NCBI RefSeq assembly: GCF_030867095.1
Contig: NC_081835.1
Span: 38,609,892 to 38,673,891 of the forward strand
Source of the DNA: Alligator mississippiensis
Taxonomy: Eukaryota > Chordata > Crocodylia > Alligatoridae
Reading direction: 5' to 3'
DNA: 64,000 bases
Shown here: positions 35,301-47,602 of the stretch, one piece after another
How positions within the stretch are numbered: the first letter of the stretch is position 1
Layout of the letters: each line of letters begins with the position of its first letter
Translations under genes and position numbers: made by a program
The notes under the pieces: generated by a model
The model's input: the letters and a program-made list of their open reading frames with translations, nothing else
Databases searched by the model: none
Told to the model about the DNA's origin: nothing

Positions 35301-37222
35301 TTCAACAACTCTTCCACAATCCGAGGCGTGGTGATAGCTCTGAGTGGTATTGCCCCTCGGTCAGTTAGGACCAGGATGTACTGGTGCCCTGTACTACTTT
35401 TGGTGAGGGGACCCACAACATGGAGGGCGACTCGATCAAATGGTGTGTTTAATGATGGGTATTACCTGCAGGGGTGCCCTCTGTGCCCATTTTTCCTCTA
35501 CTAACTGGCATTCTGCACAGGAGCTGCACCTGCGTGCTACTTCCTCTCACATGCCTGGCCAAAAGAACTACCATTCGATGTTGCCTAGTGCTCTCTCCCT
35601 TCCAAAGTGTCCACCTATGGGTGTCGTGTGGGCCATATCCCATACCTTCTCCTGGAATGCTCAGGGTACCAGTAGCTGTCGGATGTGCTCACCCCCTTCC
35701 GATTGCTTTACCCAGTATGATAGCCCATCCCAAATCTCAAAATGCGGGTCACATACTTGTAGCTCTGGTCTCACGACTTGCCCTTCAACACTGGCAACCT
35801 CGTCTTCTCACAGACTCGTGAACTCTTCCTCCTCACCTTGCACAATCTTGAAGTGTGAGCTGGTCGGGCCCACTCTCAAACTAATGAACAGCTCTTCTTC
35901 CGAGGAGCTGGGCTCTTCTTCCTCTGTAATCCAGCCATCCACTTAGGGCCATCCCTTCCATTCCAATTCCACCTCTTTCACTTCATTTAGGACATCATAT
36001 AGTGAAGGCCAATCTCTCCCCATGATCATCTCTGTCAAGTTCTGGGGCAAACCCCACATTCATCCGGCCTGTTCTATTGCCTATCTTAGCCCTCACATAT
36101 CCCTTCTGGTACTTCTTGGCCCTGCCATAGATGCAGCACATCCTAACTGGCTTGCACCATGTTATGGCGCCCTCTGGTATTAGGCCAGACCTTATGAGGG
36201 TTTGCAAGCAGCCTGTATCCAGGGTGGCACGCAAGGCCCATCCCGCTATCCAAGCTGTAACCTCAGGGTGATCCCATATTGTGACCTTGCTCCCCCTGCT
36301 GAAGTTAAAGTCCATCTCTTCCACTGGCTCATTATTGTCACATCTTTCCTGGGGCCCTGTAGCACCCCCCTACTGGCCTCCATCAGTTGGGCAGCCCTTG
36401 GGGACACTCGTGCTATGTGGCCAGTGTGCCCGCATCAGTATCGCAGTACCCCCTTGGCTATCTCTCTTGGAAAGCCTCGATGACGCTCCTTCTCCTTACA
36501 GTACTGGCCCCTCTCACTTCTATAAGTCTTCTCCTTCACTGGCTCTACCTCTGAAGCCGCATAGGCTTCTGCTATTCTCTGGGCCTCTTCGACCGATTCT
36601 GGCAGATGCTGCCTCACCTATGGTTCTGTGCCTTCCTCTAGATCTTAGATGAACTGCTCTAGGAGAATTTGATTTGCAAGCAAGTGCCTCTCAGCCTACC
36701 ATGGCTGGGGGTAACCATCTGTTTAGCACATCCCTTAGCAGCTGCATCAAGACTTGGGGTTTCTTATCTTCCTTCCCTCTCTTGGCCCTGAAGAGCTTCT
36801 GGTAGTGCTTTGGCGTCTGTTCAAGCCTATGTAGGATTGCCCGCTTGACTTTATCGTGATCGTAAGCTTTGTCCCTGGGGAGGGCCCTATATGCTGCTTG
36901 GGCCTTTCCGACCAGTAGGGACTCTAGCTGCCTGGCCCACAGGGACCTGTCTAATCCAGTCTGTATGGCATCCCTGTTGAAGGCCTTTATAAACACTTCT
37001 GCATCATCATCGTTTGTCATTTTATGCATTTTAAAGGCTGACCAATTGTGCCTCAGCCACTCGTTTTGCTGCAGGGCTTGTCGCTGTTGGACCTCAAGCA
37101 CTTTTATCACTGCTTGTAATGTTTGTCCTAGCAGCTCTACCTGAGGTATCATGTTGACTTCCATTTCAGTGTCGGCCTCCAGGGTTCTACTGCCCCTTGG
37201 ATTCCCAGCCAGTGCACCAATT

Positions 37223-38177
37223 TGTAACTTGCTGTGCCTGCCTGGTGCTCCCTGCCTCAGCTTTCCTGGTTGCACCAGGCAAGCCATGGGCCTGTGGGCT
37301 GACAGTTTGTCCCGGCACCAGTTACCTGACCCACTGAAGCTTCTTGCCTGTCATGTCTTTGACGGAAACCTTTTGTTTCAGGGGCTGTTACACCCAGTTC
37401 AGTGGGGTCCAGCTACAGTCTCTTGGTAGCACAAGGATTCTTATGGCTCCACCTCCCCTACAACTTGCTTAGTGCCAACTTGTTGTCACATTTGATGTTG
37501 CTTGGACCCAGCATTGTTGTCAGCAACCATCCTCGTCTCTTCTTCTTGGTCTATTGTCGTCCTTTTTGACCCTCTCCCTAGGAGGGCTCCCATGTTTCCC
37601 CTCTGGATGTCTCGAGGAGCTCCTTCAACTCAGCGGATGGAGGTAGCTCCCTACATTGGGGCCACCACTACCAGTCATCTTCTGCCTCTTCCAGACTTGT
37701 TCCACAGCCTAGGCTGCTGGGGACTTCCTTCCGGTCCCCCTGTTGGACCAGTGCACAGGGCTTTTATGGGCGTCTTGCTGCCCCAGGCAGCAAATCAGCA
37801 CCAGCATGTGCTTACAAAGTGCCTCCACACCAGTGCCAGCTTTTTTTCTTCATCCCACCCCCGGGCTCTGGCTGGCTGCGGCGAGGGATGCCATTGGGCT
37901 GCAGGTGAGTGTTGCAGCGCGGTGAACCCGCCGCCATCATCCTGTCCCTGGATTCCCAGGGGCTGTGGCATTGCCAGTGTGGCTTTTCAGCCCCCGCCGC
38001 CTCTTCCCTGCAGCTCCACACGCTGCAGGGCCACTGGCATTGCCAGTAGAGCAGCAATTCTGCCACCGCCACCATGTTCCTGCGGCTGTCTGGCTGGGTC
38101 GCCCAGGGCTTTCCAGTGTGGGGCTTTTGCCATTGCTGCAGGATCCCTGCAGCTCAACGTTTCCCTTGCCCCTGCCA
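37223..38177 (-). repeat. 5' LTR of the Gmr1-like fossil
   Basis: Matches 29005-29967 along its length, for example cctgtgggctgacagtttgt and acacccagttcagtggggtc in both. Just inside on the minus strand a TTGGTGC stretch begins, a likely tRNA primer site. Outer edge abuts the second piece of the pyrimidine tract. Confidence 0.88.
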
Positions 38178-38661
38178 CACTCTTTTCTCCTCTCTCTGCC
38201 TCCCCCTCTCTCCCTCTTCTGTCTCTCCATTGTCACGCCCTCTTCTCTCTTCCCCCCCTATTCCCTCCCTCTTCTTTCTCTCCCTCTCTTCCACTTCTCT
38301 CCCTTTCCTTCTTTTTTTTCTCTCCCCTTCTCTCCTTTCTCTCTTCTTCCCTCCTTCTTCCTCCTCTCCCTCTTGTCTCTCCTTCTTGTCTCTCCTTCTC
38401 TTCCTCTCTCCTGTTTCTTTCCCTCGTCTCTTTCTCCCCCTCATCTCTCTCCCTCCCTCTTCTGTCTCTCTTCCATCTTTCCCTCTTGCCTCTCTTCCCT
38501 CGCCCCTCTCCTCTCTACCCTGCTCTTCTCTTTCCCTGTGTTCTCTCTCTCTCTCTCTCTCTCTCTCTTCCCTTCCCTTTTCTCTGTCTCCTGCTTCCCT
38601 CTCTCTCGCTCTCCCCTTTTCGCTCTCACTGTCTCTTCCCTCTGCTCTCGCTCTCTCTCTC
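38178..38661 (+). repeat. Pyrimidine (CT) tract, second piece
   Basis: C/T-rich throughout with a pure (CT)n near 38541-38568. It lies between the Gypsy 5' LTR and the 5' end of a CR1. Confidence 0.9.
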
Positions 38662-39386
38662 TTGTGGTGTGTGCTCCCTGGTTCAGTCTCTGGAGGGCTG
38701 GGTGTGGAGCTCGAGAAGGAGATAGGTCAGCTGTGCACCATTAAGGCCCACAAAGACTTCAGTGATGGCTTCTGCCAGACGCTTCTTCAGAAAAAAGGAA
38801 GAAAGAGAGGCGGAGACCGTGGCCAATGTGATAGCTAACCAAGAAGACCCACCCAAAGCAACCTGGAAGACAGTCACCTCATGCTCCAGGAAATGCAGGG
38901 CTAGGGCTGCTCCTCCCCCTGGTCCTGCATGACAGGTACACTCCCCTCCCCACTCATGAGGAGGCTCTGATGGTGACACTGGGACAGGAGGAAGGTAAGG
39001 AGCTTGCTGCCACCCGCAAGACCAGGCGCAAGGTGGTGGTGGTGGGGGACTCCCTCCTGCAGGGCACTGTCCAGCCCATGAGGTCTGCTGCCTCCCAGTA
39101 ATGGAACAGAGAGGATTCCCCAGGCTTATCTGGCCCTTCGAGTACTACCTTATGCTTCTCATCTATGTGGGAACTAATGACACAGCCAGGAGTAATCCAG
39201 ACCAGGCCATAAGCAACTAAAGGGCTCTGGGGACTGGGCTCAAGGGGTTGGGGACCCAGGTAGTCTTTTCTTCTGTGCTTCCTGTTTCAGGCCGTGATCT
39301 CAAAACAGAAAGATGCATCAAGGAAGTGAACTGGCAACTCGGACACTGGTGCCACTGAGAAGGCTTCAGAGTCCTTGACCACAGCA

Positions 39387-40912
39387 TGCACTTCATAGTT
39401 TCTAGGGTCGGAAGGGACCTGAACAGATCATCAAATCCGACCCCCTGTCCTGGGCAGGAATGAGTGCTGGGATCATTATACCCCAATCAGATATCTATCC
39501 AACCTCCTCTTGAAGACTCCCAAGGTAGGGGAGAACACCATCTCCCTTGGGAGCCCATTCCAGAGCCTGGCAGCCCTAACCATAAAGTAATGTGTCCTGA
39601 ACCTGCTCTCAACCAATTTGTGGCCATTATTCCTTGTTATCCCAGGTGGTGCCCAGGGGAACAGAGCCTCACCTATTCTTTTCCGGTCTCCCCTGGTGAG
39701 TTTATAGATGGCCACCAGATCCCCCCTCAGCCTTCTCTTGTGGAGGCTGAATAGATTCAGGCCCTTTAGTCTATCCTCGTAGGGCCTGGCCTGCTACCCC
39801 CTGACCATGCGAGTAGTCCTCCTCTGGACCCTCTCAAAGTTAGCCACATCCCTCTTGAAGTGTGGTGCCTAGAACTGGATGCAGTACTCCAACTGCGGCC
39901 TGACCAGCGCCGCATAGAGGGGAAGGATCACCTCCCCGGACCTACTTGTGATACATCTGTAGATGCACAGCAAGGTGCAGTTAGCCTTACTGACCGCTTC
40001 CTCGCATTGGCGGCTCATGTCCATCCTGGAGTCTACAATGACTCCAAGATCCGTTTCCACCACTGTGTTGTTCAGAAGGGTGTTCCCCAGCCTATAGGTA
40101 TGTTGCAGGTTCCTTTTCCCTAAATGCAGCACCTTGCATTGCATGCATTGAATTCCAGTCTATACTCATCCGCCCATTTCTGTAATCTGTCTAGATCTAG
40201 TTGGATTTTGTCCCTCCCCGCCAGCGTGCTCACTTCTCCCCGCATCTTTGTGTCAGCGAATTTGGACAGCATGCTTTCCATGCCCACCTCCAAGTTGCTG
40301 ATAAAGATGTTGAATAGCACAGGCCTGAGGACTGAGCCCTGGGGAACTCCACTGCCCACATCCGTCCAGGTCAAAAATGACCCATCTACCACCACTCTCT
40401 GGGTGTGACCATCCAGCCAATTTGCCACCCATCTGACCGTGTAGGCATCAACGCTGCAGTTGCCCAGTTTTTTTTATGAGAATGGGGTGAGAAACGGTGT
40501 CAAAGGCCTTCTTGAAGTCCAGGTAAATGACATCCACCTCAACGCCCTCATCCAAGGACTTTGTGATCTGGTCGAAAAAGGAAACAATGTCAGGCAGGAT
40601 CTGCCCGCAATGAACTCGTGTTGGTTGCCCCTGAGCATTACCTCCCATGCTGGGCCCCCGCAGATGTATTCCTTGATAATTTTCTCAAAGGTCTTCCCAA
40701 GGATTGAGGTCAGACTAACTGGCCTATAGTTACCTGGGTCTTCCTTTTTCCCCTTCTTGTAAATGGGAACCATGTTGGCCCTTTTCCAGTCCTCTGGGAC
40801 CTGGTCAGAGCACCATGAGCTCTCATACAGCCATGCCAGGGGCCCTGCTATGACCTCCACCAATTCCCTCAGTACCCTCAGATGAAGAGCATCTGGACCT
40901 GCTGATTTATAC
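39387..40912 (-). mobile_element. CR1 LINE nested in the larger CR1, first insertion
   Basis: CR1 3' end at 39390-39440 (tctagggtcggaagggacct). Minus-strand ORF2: [82 protein letters not shown]. The FADD box reads KFAD-TKM with one codon lost. Truncated at the 5' side. Confidence 0.92.
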
Positions 40913-41795
40913 TTCAGGGAAAGAGGACTCCTGGGAAGGGATGGCATCCACCTCACGAGGAAAGGCAAGTCCCTGTTCATGGCTAGGATGGCTGATCTTC
41001 TGGACAGGGCTTTATAAACTAAGATTGATGGGGGATGGGAATACACAAATTCAAACATGTCTAGGGATCAACATATAAGTAAGCCCTGTAGATAGGGACA
41101 CTGGGAGAGACACTTTTGTGGGTGCTGAGGGAATAGTTCTCCCTCAGCAGGACAGGAAGATGAGGGCCTCAGAAGGAGGACTTAGGTACCTGTACACTAA
41201 TGCCAGGAGCATGGGGAACAAGCAGAAGGAGTTAGCCCTCCTATTCTCCAGTGTGCATGATGATCTAGTAGGGATTATGAAGACCTGGTGGCACTCCTCA
41301 CATAACTGGAGTTTAATAATAGAGGGCTACACCCTGCCTAGAAGGGACTGGGTGGGGAAGAAAAGTGGAGGCATTGCTCTCTATGAAAGAGCAGTACACC
41401 TTCTTGGAGGCTGACATTGGCTCTGAAAATGGACAGCTTGAAACCCTGTGGGTCAAGCTGGGGTGAAGGGGTATGGTGCGGTGAAAGAGACCTAACAGTA
41501 GGTGTACACTACACCAAACTAGGGGGAGGAACTCAATCTGGAGTTCATCCGAGAATTGACTGAGGCCGCACATGCACGTGACATGCTCTTCGTGGGCAAT
41601 TTTAATTATCCAGACATCTCCTGGGAGGAACACGTGGCCAAGTTAGGTTGGTCGGTCACAGGTTACGCCTTCCTAACTTGTGATGAGTTCTTCCTGACTT
41701 AAGAGGTACATGGGCCAACCAGAGGTGATGCTCTACTAGACTTGGTCCTGGCCAAAGGAGACTACTTGGTGATCAATTTAAATACAGAGGGAAGT

Positions 41796-42990
41796 CATAG
41801 ATTCATAGATGCTAGGGTCAGAAGGGACCTCAACAGATCATTGAGCTCAACCCCCTGCCCTGGGCAGGAAAGAGTGCTGGGGTCAGATGACCCCAGCCAG
41901 ATGCCTATCCAGCCTTCTCTTAAAGACCCCCAAGGTAGGGAAGAGCACCATCTCCCTTCGAAGCCCATTCCAAGATTTGGCCACCCTCACTGTGAAGGAG
42001 TTTTTCCTGATGTCTAGCCTAAATCTGGTCTCTGTCAGTTTGTGACCATTACTCTTTGTTACCCCAAGAGGTGCCCTGGTGAACAGAGCATCTCTGGTTT
42101 CTTGCTGAGTCCCCCTAATGAATTTCTGGGAAGCCACAAGATCACCTCTCAGCCTTCTCTTCTGTAGGCTGAAGAGGTCCAGGTCCCTTAAGTCTCTCCT
42201 CATAGGGTTTGGCCTGTAAACCCTTAACCATACGAGTGGCTCTCCTCTGAACCCTCTCGAGGTTATCCACATCCTTCTTAAAGTATGGTGCCCAGAACTG
42301 GACATGGTACTCCAACTGCTGTCTGACTAATGCTGCATAGAGGGGAAGTATCACCTCTTTGGTTCTATTTGTCATGCATCTGCTGATGTATGATAAAGCG
42401 CAGTTAGCTTTGCTGATGATTTCATCACGCTGACAACTCGTGTTCATCTTGGAGTCGACTATGACTCCAAGACCCCTTTCCACTTCTGTGCTGCTGAGAG
42501 GGTCATTCTCCAGCCAGTAGGTATGCTGGATATTTTTACACCTTGGGTGCAGCACTCTACATTTGTCCTGGTTGTACTGCGCCCTATTGTGTTCTGCCCA
42601 CTTATCCAACCTGTCCAATATATATTCAGATCCTCCTTCCTCCCCTTCTTGAAAATTGGGACCACATTGGCCCTTTTCCAGTCCTCCGGGACCAGCCACG
42701 AGCACTCGAACATCTGTGCCAGTAGTTCTGCTATGACACTGGCCAGTTTCTTCAGCACCCTCAGATGAAGCTCACCTGGGCCTGCTGACTTAAACACATC
42801 CAGTCCATCCAAGTGACTGCACCAAGTCAGCATCGACAGTTGGTAAGCTGATGTCCCTCTGATGCCCAACTAAGAACCCCTTAGGAGACTTACCTTGACC
42901 CTTGTTCAAGAACACAGAGGCAAAAAACTCATTGAAGAGCCTTGTCCCCCCTATCTGTCATTAACTGCTCCTGCTCATTTAGTAGAGATC
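41796..42990 (-). mobile_element. CR1 LINE nested in the larger CR1, second insertion
   Basis: CR1 3' end at 41797-41850 (atagattcatagatgctagg). Minus strand: DLDLFSLQKRRLRGDLVA, RQQLEYHVQFWAPYFKKDVD, VERGLGVIVDSKMNTSC, then a jump to [18 protein letters not shown]; the central RT is deleted. Host CR1 ORF2 resumes at about 42990. Confidence 0.9.
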
Positions 42991-45160
42991 CTATGCTGCT
43001 CTGGGTGACAGTGAACAGAATCTGGGCAACATCAACCACGAAACTATCATGTTCACTGTCCGATGTACGGCAGACAAACTGGATAGCAGGATTGAAATCT
43101 TGGGCTTCAAAAATGCAAATTTCAACAAGTAGGGGAAGTGCTGCGGGACCAGGGACTGAAGGTGAAAGGTGTGCATGAAGAGTGGTTGTTCCTTAAGGAC
43201 ATGATCCTTGAGGCACAAAGCAAGTCCATTCCCATACAGAGAAAAGGTAACAGAAGGGCTGGGAAGCACTCTTGGCTAAACAAGGAAATTACAGTCCACT
43301 TAAGAAAGAAGAAAGAGGCTTATAAATAATGAAATAGAGGACTATTCCATGATGACCTGCATTTGCAGGGAACAGATAAAACAGGCTAAAGCAGCAACGG
43401 AACATAAATTAGCAATGGGAATCAAGGACAAGAAGTCCTTCTTTAGGTACATAGGGAACAGGAGGAAAACAAATGGGAGTGTAGGGCCGTTGCTCAACAA
43501 CTCAGGAGAGCTGGTTACGAGCACCCAGGAGAAAGCTGAACTCCTGAATGACTACTTCACCTTTTTCACCAGACCAAGGGGAAAACCATGCCAGGTAGAG
43601 TAGAGGATGAGCGTGGTAGGAATAACTGTCTTCCTACTATTGCCATAGAATTGGTATATGACCAATTAATAATATTAGATGTATACAGGTCAGTGGGACC
43701 AGGTGATCTTCATCCCGGAGTGCCGAGGGAGTTGGCCAAAGCCATTGCAGAAGGCCTGGTGAAACACTTCCACAACTTGTGGCACTCTGGAGAAGTCCCT
43801 GAGGACTAGAAGAGGGCCAATGTTGTGCCCATCCACAAGCAGGGCAGGAGGGAGGACCCGGGTAACTATATGCCAATTAACCTAACTTCCATCCTAGGGA
43901 AAATCCTAGAGAAGTTCATCAAGGAGTCTATCTACGATAAGTTTGTAGAAGGTGGGATTCTGAATGACAGCCAGCATAACTTCATCGCAGGCAGGCCTTG
44001 CCTTACCAACCTCATCTCCTTCTATGACCAGGTAACTTGCCACCTGGACATAAAGTATACAATGTCAACCTACTCTCTTGACTTCCAAAAGGCCTTTGAT
44101 CCCACAATATCCTCATGAGAAAATTGTGAGCTTAACTCTGAGACAGTCAAGTGGGTGAGAAACTGGCTGCAGGATAGAATGGATAGGTGTCATTCTGGTG
44201 AGAAGCGGGCAGTGATGTCACACAGGGGTTGTTGCTCGGTCCAGTACTTTTCAACATCTTTATTAATAATTTGGATGTGGGAATGAAGGGCTCACTGGCC
44301 AAGTTCACAGATGACACAAAGTTATGGGGAAGCATAATCATGCTTGAAGATAGGCTACAGTTACAGGCGGACCTAGACAGGCTGGCAAGTTGGGCAGCTC
44401 AGAATCTGATGAAGTTCAATGTCAAGTACTCCACCTTGGGATGAGCAACCCCCAGCACAATTACAAGCTTGGCAGCACCAAACTGACTAGGACCACAAAT
44501 GAAAGGGACCTGGTGGTAATAACAGACCACAGTATGAATATGAGCCAGCAGTGCAACACTGTAACCAGTTGGACAAATAAAACTAGGGCATGCATCAATC
44601 AATGCATCTCCAGCAAAACCAAGGAGGCGATTCTTCCACTCTACTCAGCATTGGTGAGACCGCCACTGGAGTACTGCATTGTTCTGGGCACCACACTTTA
44701 ACAAGGACAAGCTTGAGAGAGTCCAAAGAAGAGCCACCTGTATGATAAAAGTCTTAAAAGGCAAGCCATGTAAAGAAAGGCTGAGGGATCTGGGACTCTT
44801 TAGCCTGAGGAAAAGAAGGCTGAGAGGGGGGCCTGCTAGCAGCTTACCACTACACTAGGACAGTACATGAAGGGCTCAGTGTCCTGGTGAACGGTTGCTC
44901 ACCCGAAGGAAAAATTAGGAGTAAAAACAAACTCCTGGAAGATCAATTCAGGCTCAACATTAGGAAAAACTTCCTCAGTCAGGATGTCTAGACTGTGGCA
45001 TAAGCTCTCTCCAGAGGTGGTGCAATCGCCTACCCTGGAAATCTTCAAGAGAAGACTAGACAGGCACCTTGCTGGGGTCACCTGATCCCATTATCTTTCC
45101 TGCTTGGTGCAGGAGGCTGGACCCGATGATCTTCCAAGGTCCCTTCCAGTTCTACAATCT

Positions 45161-45560
45161 ATGAATCTCTTCTCTCTTCCCTCTGTTATCTCCTCTCCCT
45201 TCTTTCTCTTCTCTCTTCCCTCTCTTGTTTTCTCTCCTTCTCTCTCCCTCTTGTCTCGCTCTTCTCCCCCTCATCCTCATCTCTCCCTTTTCTCTTCCTT
45301 CTTCCTCTTAGTCTCCCTCACCTGTCCCTGTTCTCTCTTCCTTTTCTGTTCTCTTCATTCCTCTTCTTTTCACTCTCCCTCTTCCTTCTCCTGTTTTCTC
45401 TTCCTTTCCTCTCCTCCCTTCACTTTTTCTCCCTCCCTCTTCTTTTCTCTCTCCCTTCCCAGTTCTCTTCCCTCTCCTGTCCCTTCTCTCCCTCTTTCCT
45501 CTGTTCTCTCTCTTTTCTCTGTCTTTCCCTGTTTCTCTTCCTTCCTTCCCCCTCTCATCA
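45161..45560 (+). repeat. Pyrimidine (CT) tract, third piece
   Basis: C/T-rich sequence directly following the CR1 3' end, then non-repetitive hAT sequence (catcacaacgtgcttaacaag) from 45555 on. Confidence 0.88.
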
Positions 45561-45991
45561 CAACGTGCTTAACAAGAAAAAATACACTAGAACAAAGGTA
45601 GTACATGAAGTTTTATTTATTATCACCAGGTTTAGAATTTTTAGAAAACCTGGTATTTACTGTTTAAAAAAAAAAAGCAACTATTATTACTAACTATATT
45701 AATATGCAGTGTGTTGTCATGTACCCTGCACTCCGGTACCTTACATTGCAGTTTTTTGGGTACTCTGGCCAAAAATGTTGCCTACCCTTGGTTTACACTG
45801 TTGTTTTTCCAGTTTACAATTTGTTTTATATGGCTACCGTAACTGATAAAACAATGTTTTATGATAACTAAATGTTTTGATGTTTTAAAACATAGATAAT
45901 AGACTATGTGCATGAAAAATCTGCTGGTGGTACTTAAGGCTGTATAATTTTAAATTGGTGGTACTCAAGTCTGTCAGTTTGGGAACCGCTA

Positions 45992-47602
45992 ATCTAGCTG
46001 AAGCTTCCAGATCACAGGCCCTGGTTCTCATGTGGAGGACTTCAGTTTACCTGACATCTGCTGAGAGGGCAATACAGCAGTGCACAGGCAACCCAGGAAG
46101 TTTATAGAGGGTGCTGGAAAAAACTTCCTGGTGCAAGCATTGGAGAGGCCAACTACAGAATGTGCTCTTCTTGACTTGAGACCAAACCAGGAAATAACTG
46201 GTGGAAAATGTAAAAGTGGATTGCAACTTGAACACCAGCAACCATGAGTGAATTCAGGATCCTGAGGAAAGCAGTAAAGGACCCTGAACTTTAAAAAAGC
46301 AGCTAGCACAGGACATGAAGGAGAACAAGAAGGGTTTTAAAGGTATGTTACCAGCAAGAGGAAGATGAAATAAAGTGGCTCCCTGACTGAACAGGGGAAG
46401 CAACATAGTAACAGATGATGCAGAAAAGGCTGACAGCCTTTTTTACCTGTCTTCACAGGCAAGGTTAGCTCCCAGACTACTGCACCCAGAAGCAGAGTTT
46501 GAAGAGGGGGTAAGCAGCAAACAGTAGTGAAAAAAACAAGCTGGGGACTATTTAGAAAAGCTGGAATTGTACAACTCCATAGGGCTATACACTATGCACC
46601 CAACAGTGCTGAGGGAATAGGATGAGTGCAGAGCTGCTGGCTCTTATCTTTGAAAACTCATGGTGATAGGGAGACATCCCAGACAATTGGAAAAAGGGCA
46701 AATATAGTGCCCATCTTTAAGAAAGGGAAGGAGGGGGATCTGGGGAACTATAGACTAGTCAGCTTTACCTCAGTCCCTGGATGGGTCATGGAGCAGATCC
46801 TCAAGGAATCCATTTCTAAGCACTTGAAGGTGGTGGTGGTTAGGAACAGTCAGCATAGAGTCACCAAGGGCAAGTCATGCTTGACCAACCTGATTTCTTT
46901 CTATGACAAGATGACTAGCAGGGCCCTGATGTATCAGGGCTGTTCACCACCAAAAAGCAGGTGGGGGAGAAAGCCACAGCTAAACCCACCTCCTGGTGAA
47001 TGAAGAGGGCAGGAAGAACTCTTTTTTTTTTATGATAAAAGAACAAAAAAAATCACACACACACACACAGAGGTATTTAGAATGTTATAGTAATGATTGA
47101 GGCAGTGGTAGGCTTCCAAATTGCTTTAATATTGTAAAACACAGATTTGGGGGTTTCAAATAAGAGACGTTGGGATTTTTAAACAGAGGAAACCAGATGC
47201 CTGAAGAGGCTGAGGGAACTAGGCTTATTTAGTCTGCAGAAGAGAAGACTGAATGGGGATTTAATAATTTAATAACAGCCTTCAACTACCTGAAAAGAGG
47301 ATGGAGCTAGACTGTTCTCCATGGTGGCAGATGACAGAACAAGGAGCAATGGTCTCAAGCTGCAGCAAGGTAAGTTTACATTAGATATTAGGAAAAAACT
47401 TTCCCTCTAGGAGGGTAGTAAAGTACTGGAACAGGTTACCCAGAAAGGCTGTGGAATCTTTATCCTTTGAAGTTTTTAGTCTCATCTAGACGAAGCTTCG
47501 GCTGGGTTGATCTAATTGGGGATTGTTTCTACTTTGAGCAGGAGTTTGGACTAAATGACTTCCTGAGGTCCCTTTTAACCTTAATTTTCTATGATACTAT
47601 GA
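45992..47602 (+). mobile_element. CR1 LINE, 3' piece continuing the copy at 26160
   Basis: It resumes with EASRSQALVLM sequence, the residues that follow DEVF..LE in CR1 ORF2. It proceeds through reverse-transcriptase remnants ([45 protein letters not shown]) and ends at the CR1 3' tail at 47570-47602 (ttctatgatactatgatt). The RT centre is deleted between about 46950 and 47160. The same element as 26160-26567, split by 19.4 kb. Confidence 0.88.

Larger units (their letters stand above)
29005..38177 (-). mobile_element. Gypsy-order LTR retrotransposon fossil, Gmr1-like, with two LTRs
   Basis: Reverse orientation. LTRs lie at about 37223-38177 (5') and 29005-29967 (3'). From high to low coordinates the parts are: gag-like region (36690-37200, related to the family from which SCAN domains arose), protease (near 36000-36330, DTG present), integrase (34810-35420), reverse transcriptase (34020-34510), RNase H (33350-33740) and the end of pol (29968-30265). 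Integrase before reverse transcriptase is the Gmr1 order. It is broken in many places, at least six by eye, and a CR1 has jumped into RNase H. The LTRs look roughly 85-90 percent alike, so the insertion is probably tens of millions of years old. Confidence 0.88.
38662..45160 (+). mobile_element. Near full-length CR1 LINE with two nested CR1 copies
   Basis: Three collinear pieces: 38662-39386, 40913-41795 and 42991-45160, about 3.8 kb together. The first and second hold ORF1, including an SGNH/esterase-like domain (KVVVVGDSLLQGT near 39030; YVGTNDTA near 39165, first codons frame-shifted) and GRDGIHLTRKGKSLFM near 40940. ORF2 starts in the second piece with YTNARSMGNKQKELALLF (endonuclease), continues with SVGPGDLHPGVPREL and DFQKAFDP, and has KFTDDTKLWG, where FADD is usual. 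The CR1 3' end (gatcttccaaggtcccttcc, ctacaatctatgaatc) runs into the third pyrimidine piece. Stops and frameshifts are common. Confidence 0.9.
26568..45991. mobile_element. hAT element (CAGTGGTTCCCAAACTG ends) swollen to 19.4 kb by nested insertions
   Basis: The left end cagtggttcccaaactg (26568) pairs with the right end cagtttgggaaccgct (45975-45990), its inverse. The flanking 8 bases are ATCTAGTG (26560-26567) and ATCTAGCT (45992-45999), 6 of 8 equal. On both sides the host is CR1 ORF2, whose reading continues across the gap. Its own sequence is seen near the ends only (26568-26612, then from 27377, and 45561-45991, which includes gtggtactcaagtctgtcag). Everything between is later insertions and a pyrimidine tract. 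Transposase not seen. Confidence 0.8.

Noticed and set aside
37502-38838. 407-codon frame on the + strand
   Set aside because: It runs antisense through an LTR and then the pyrimidine tract. No domain; composition follows the repeat.
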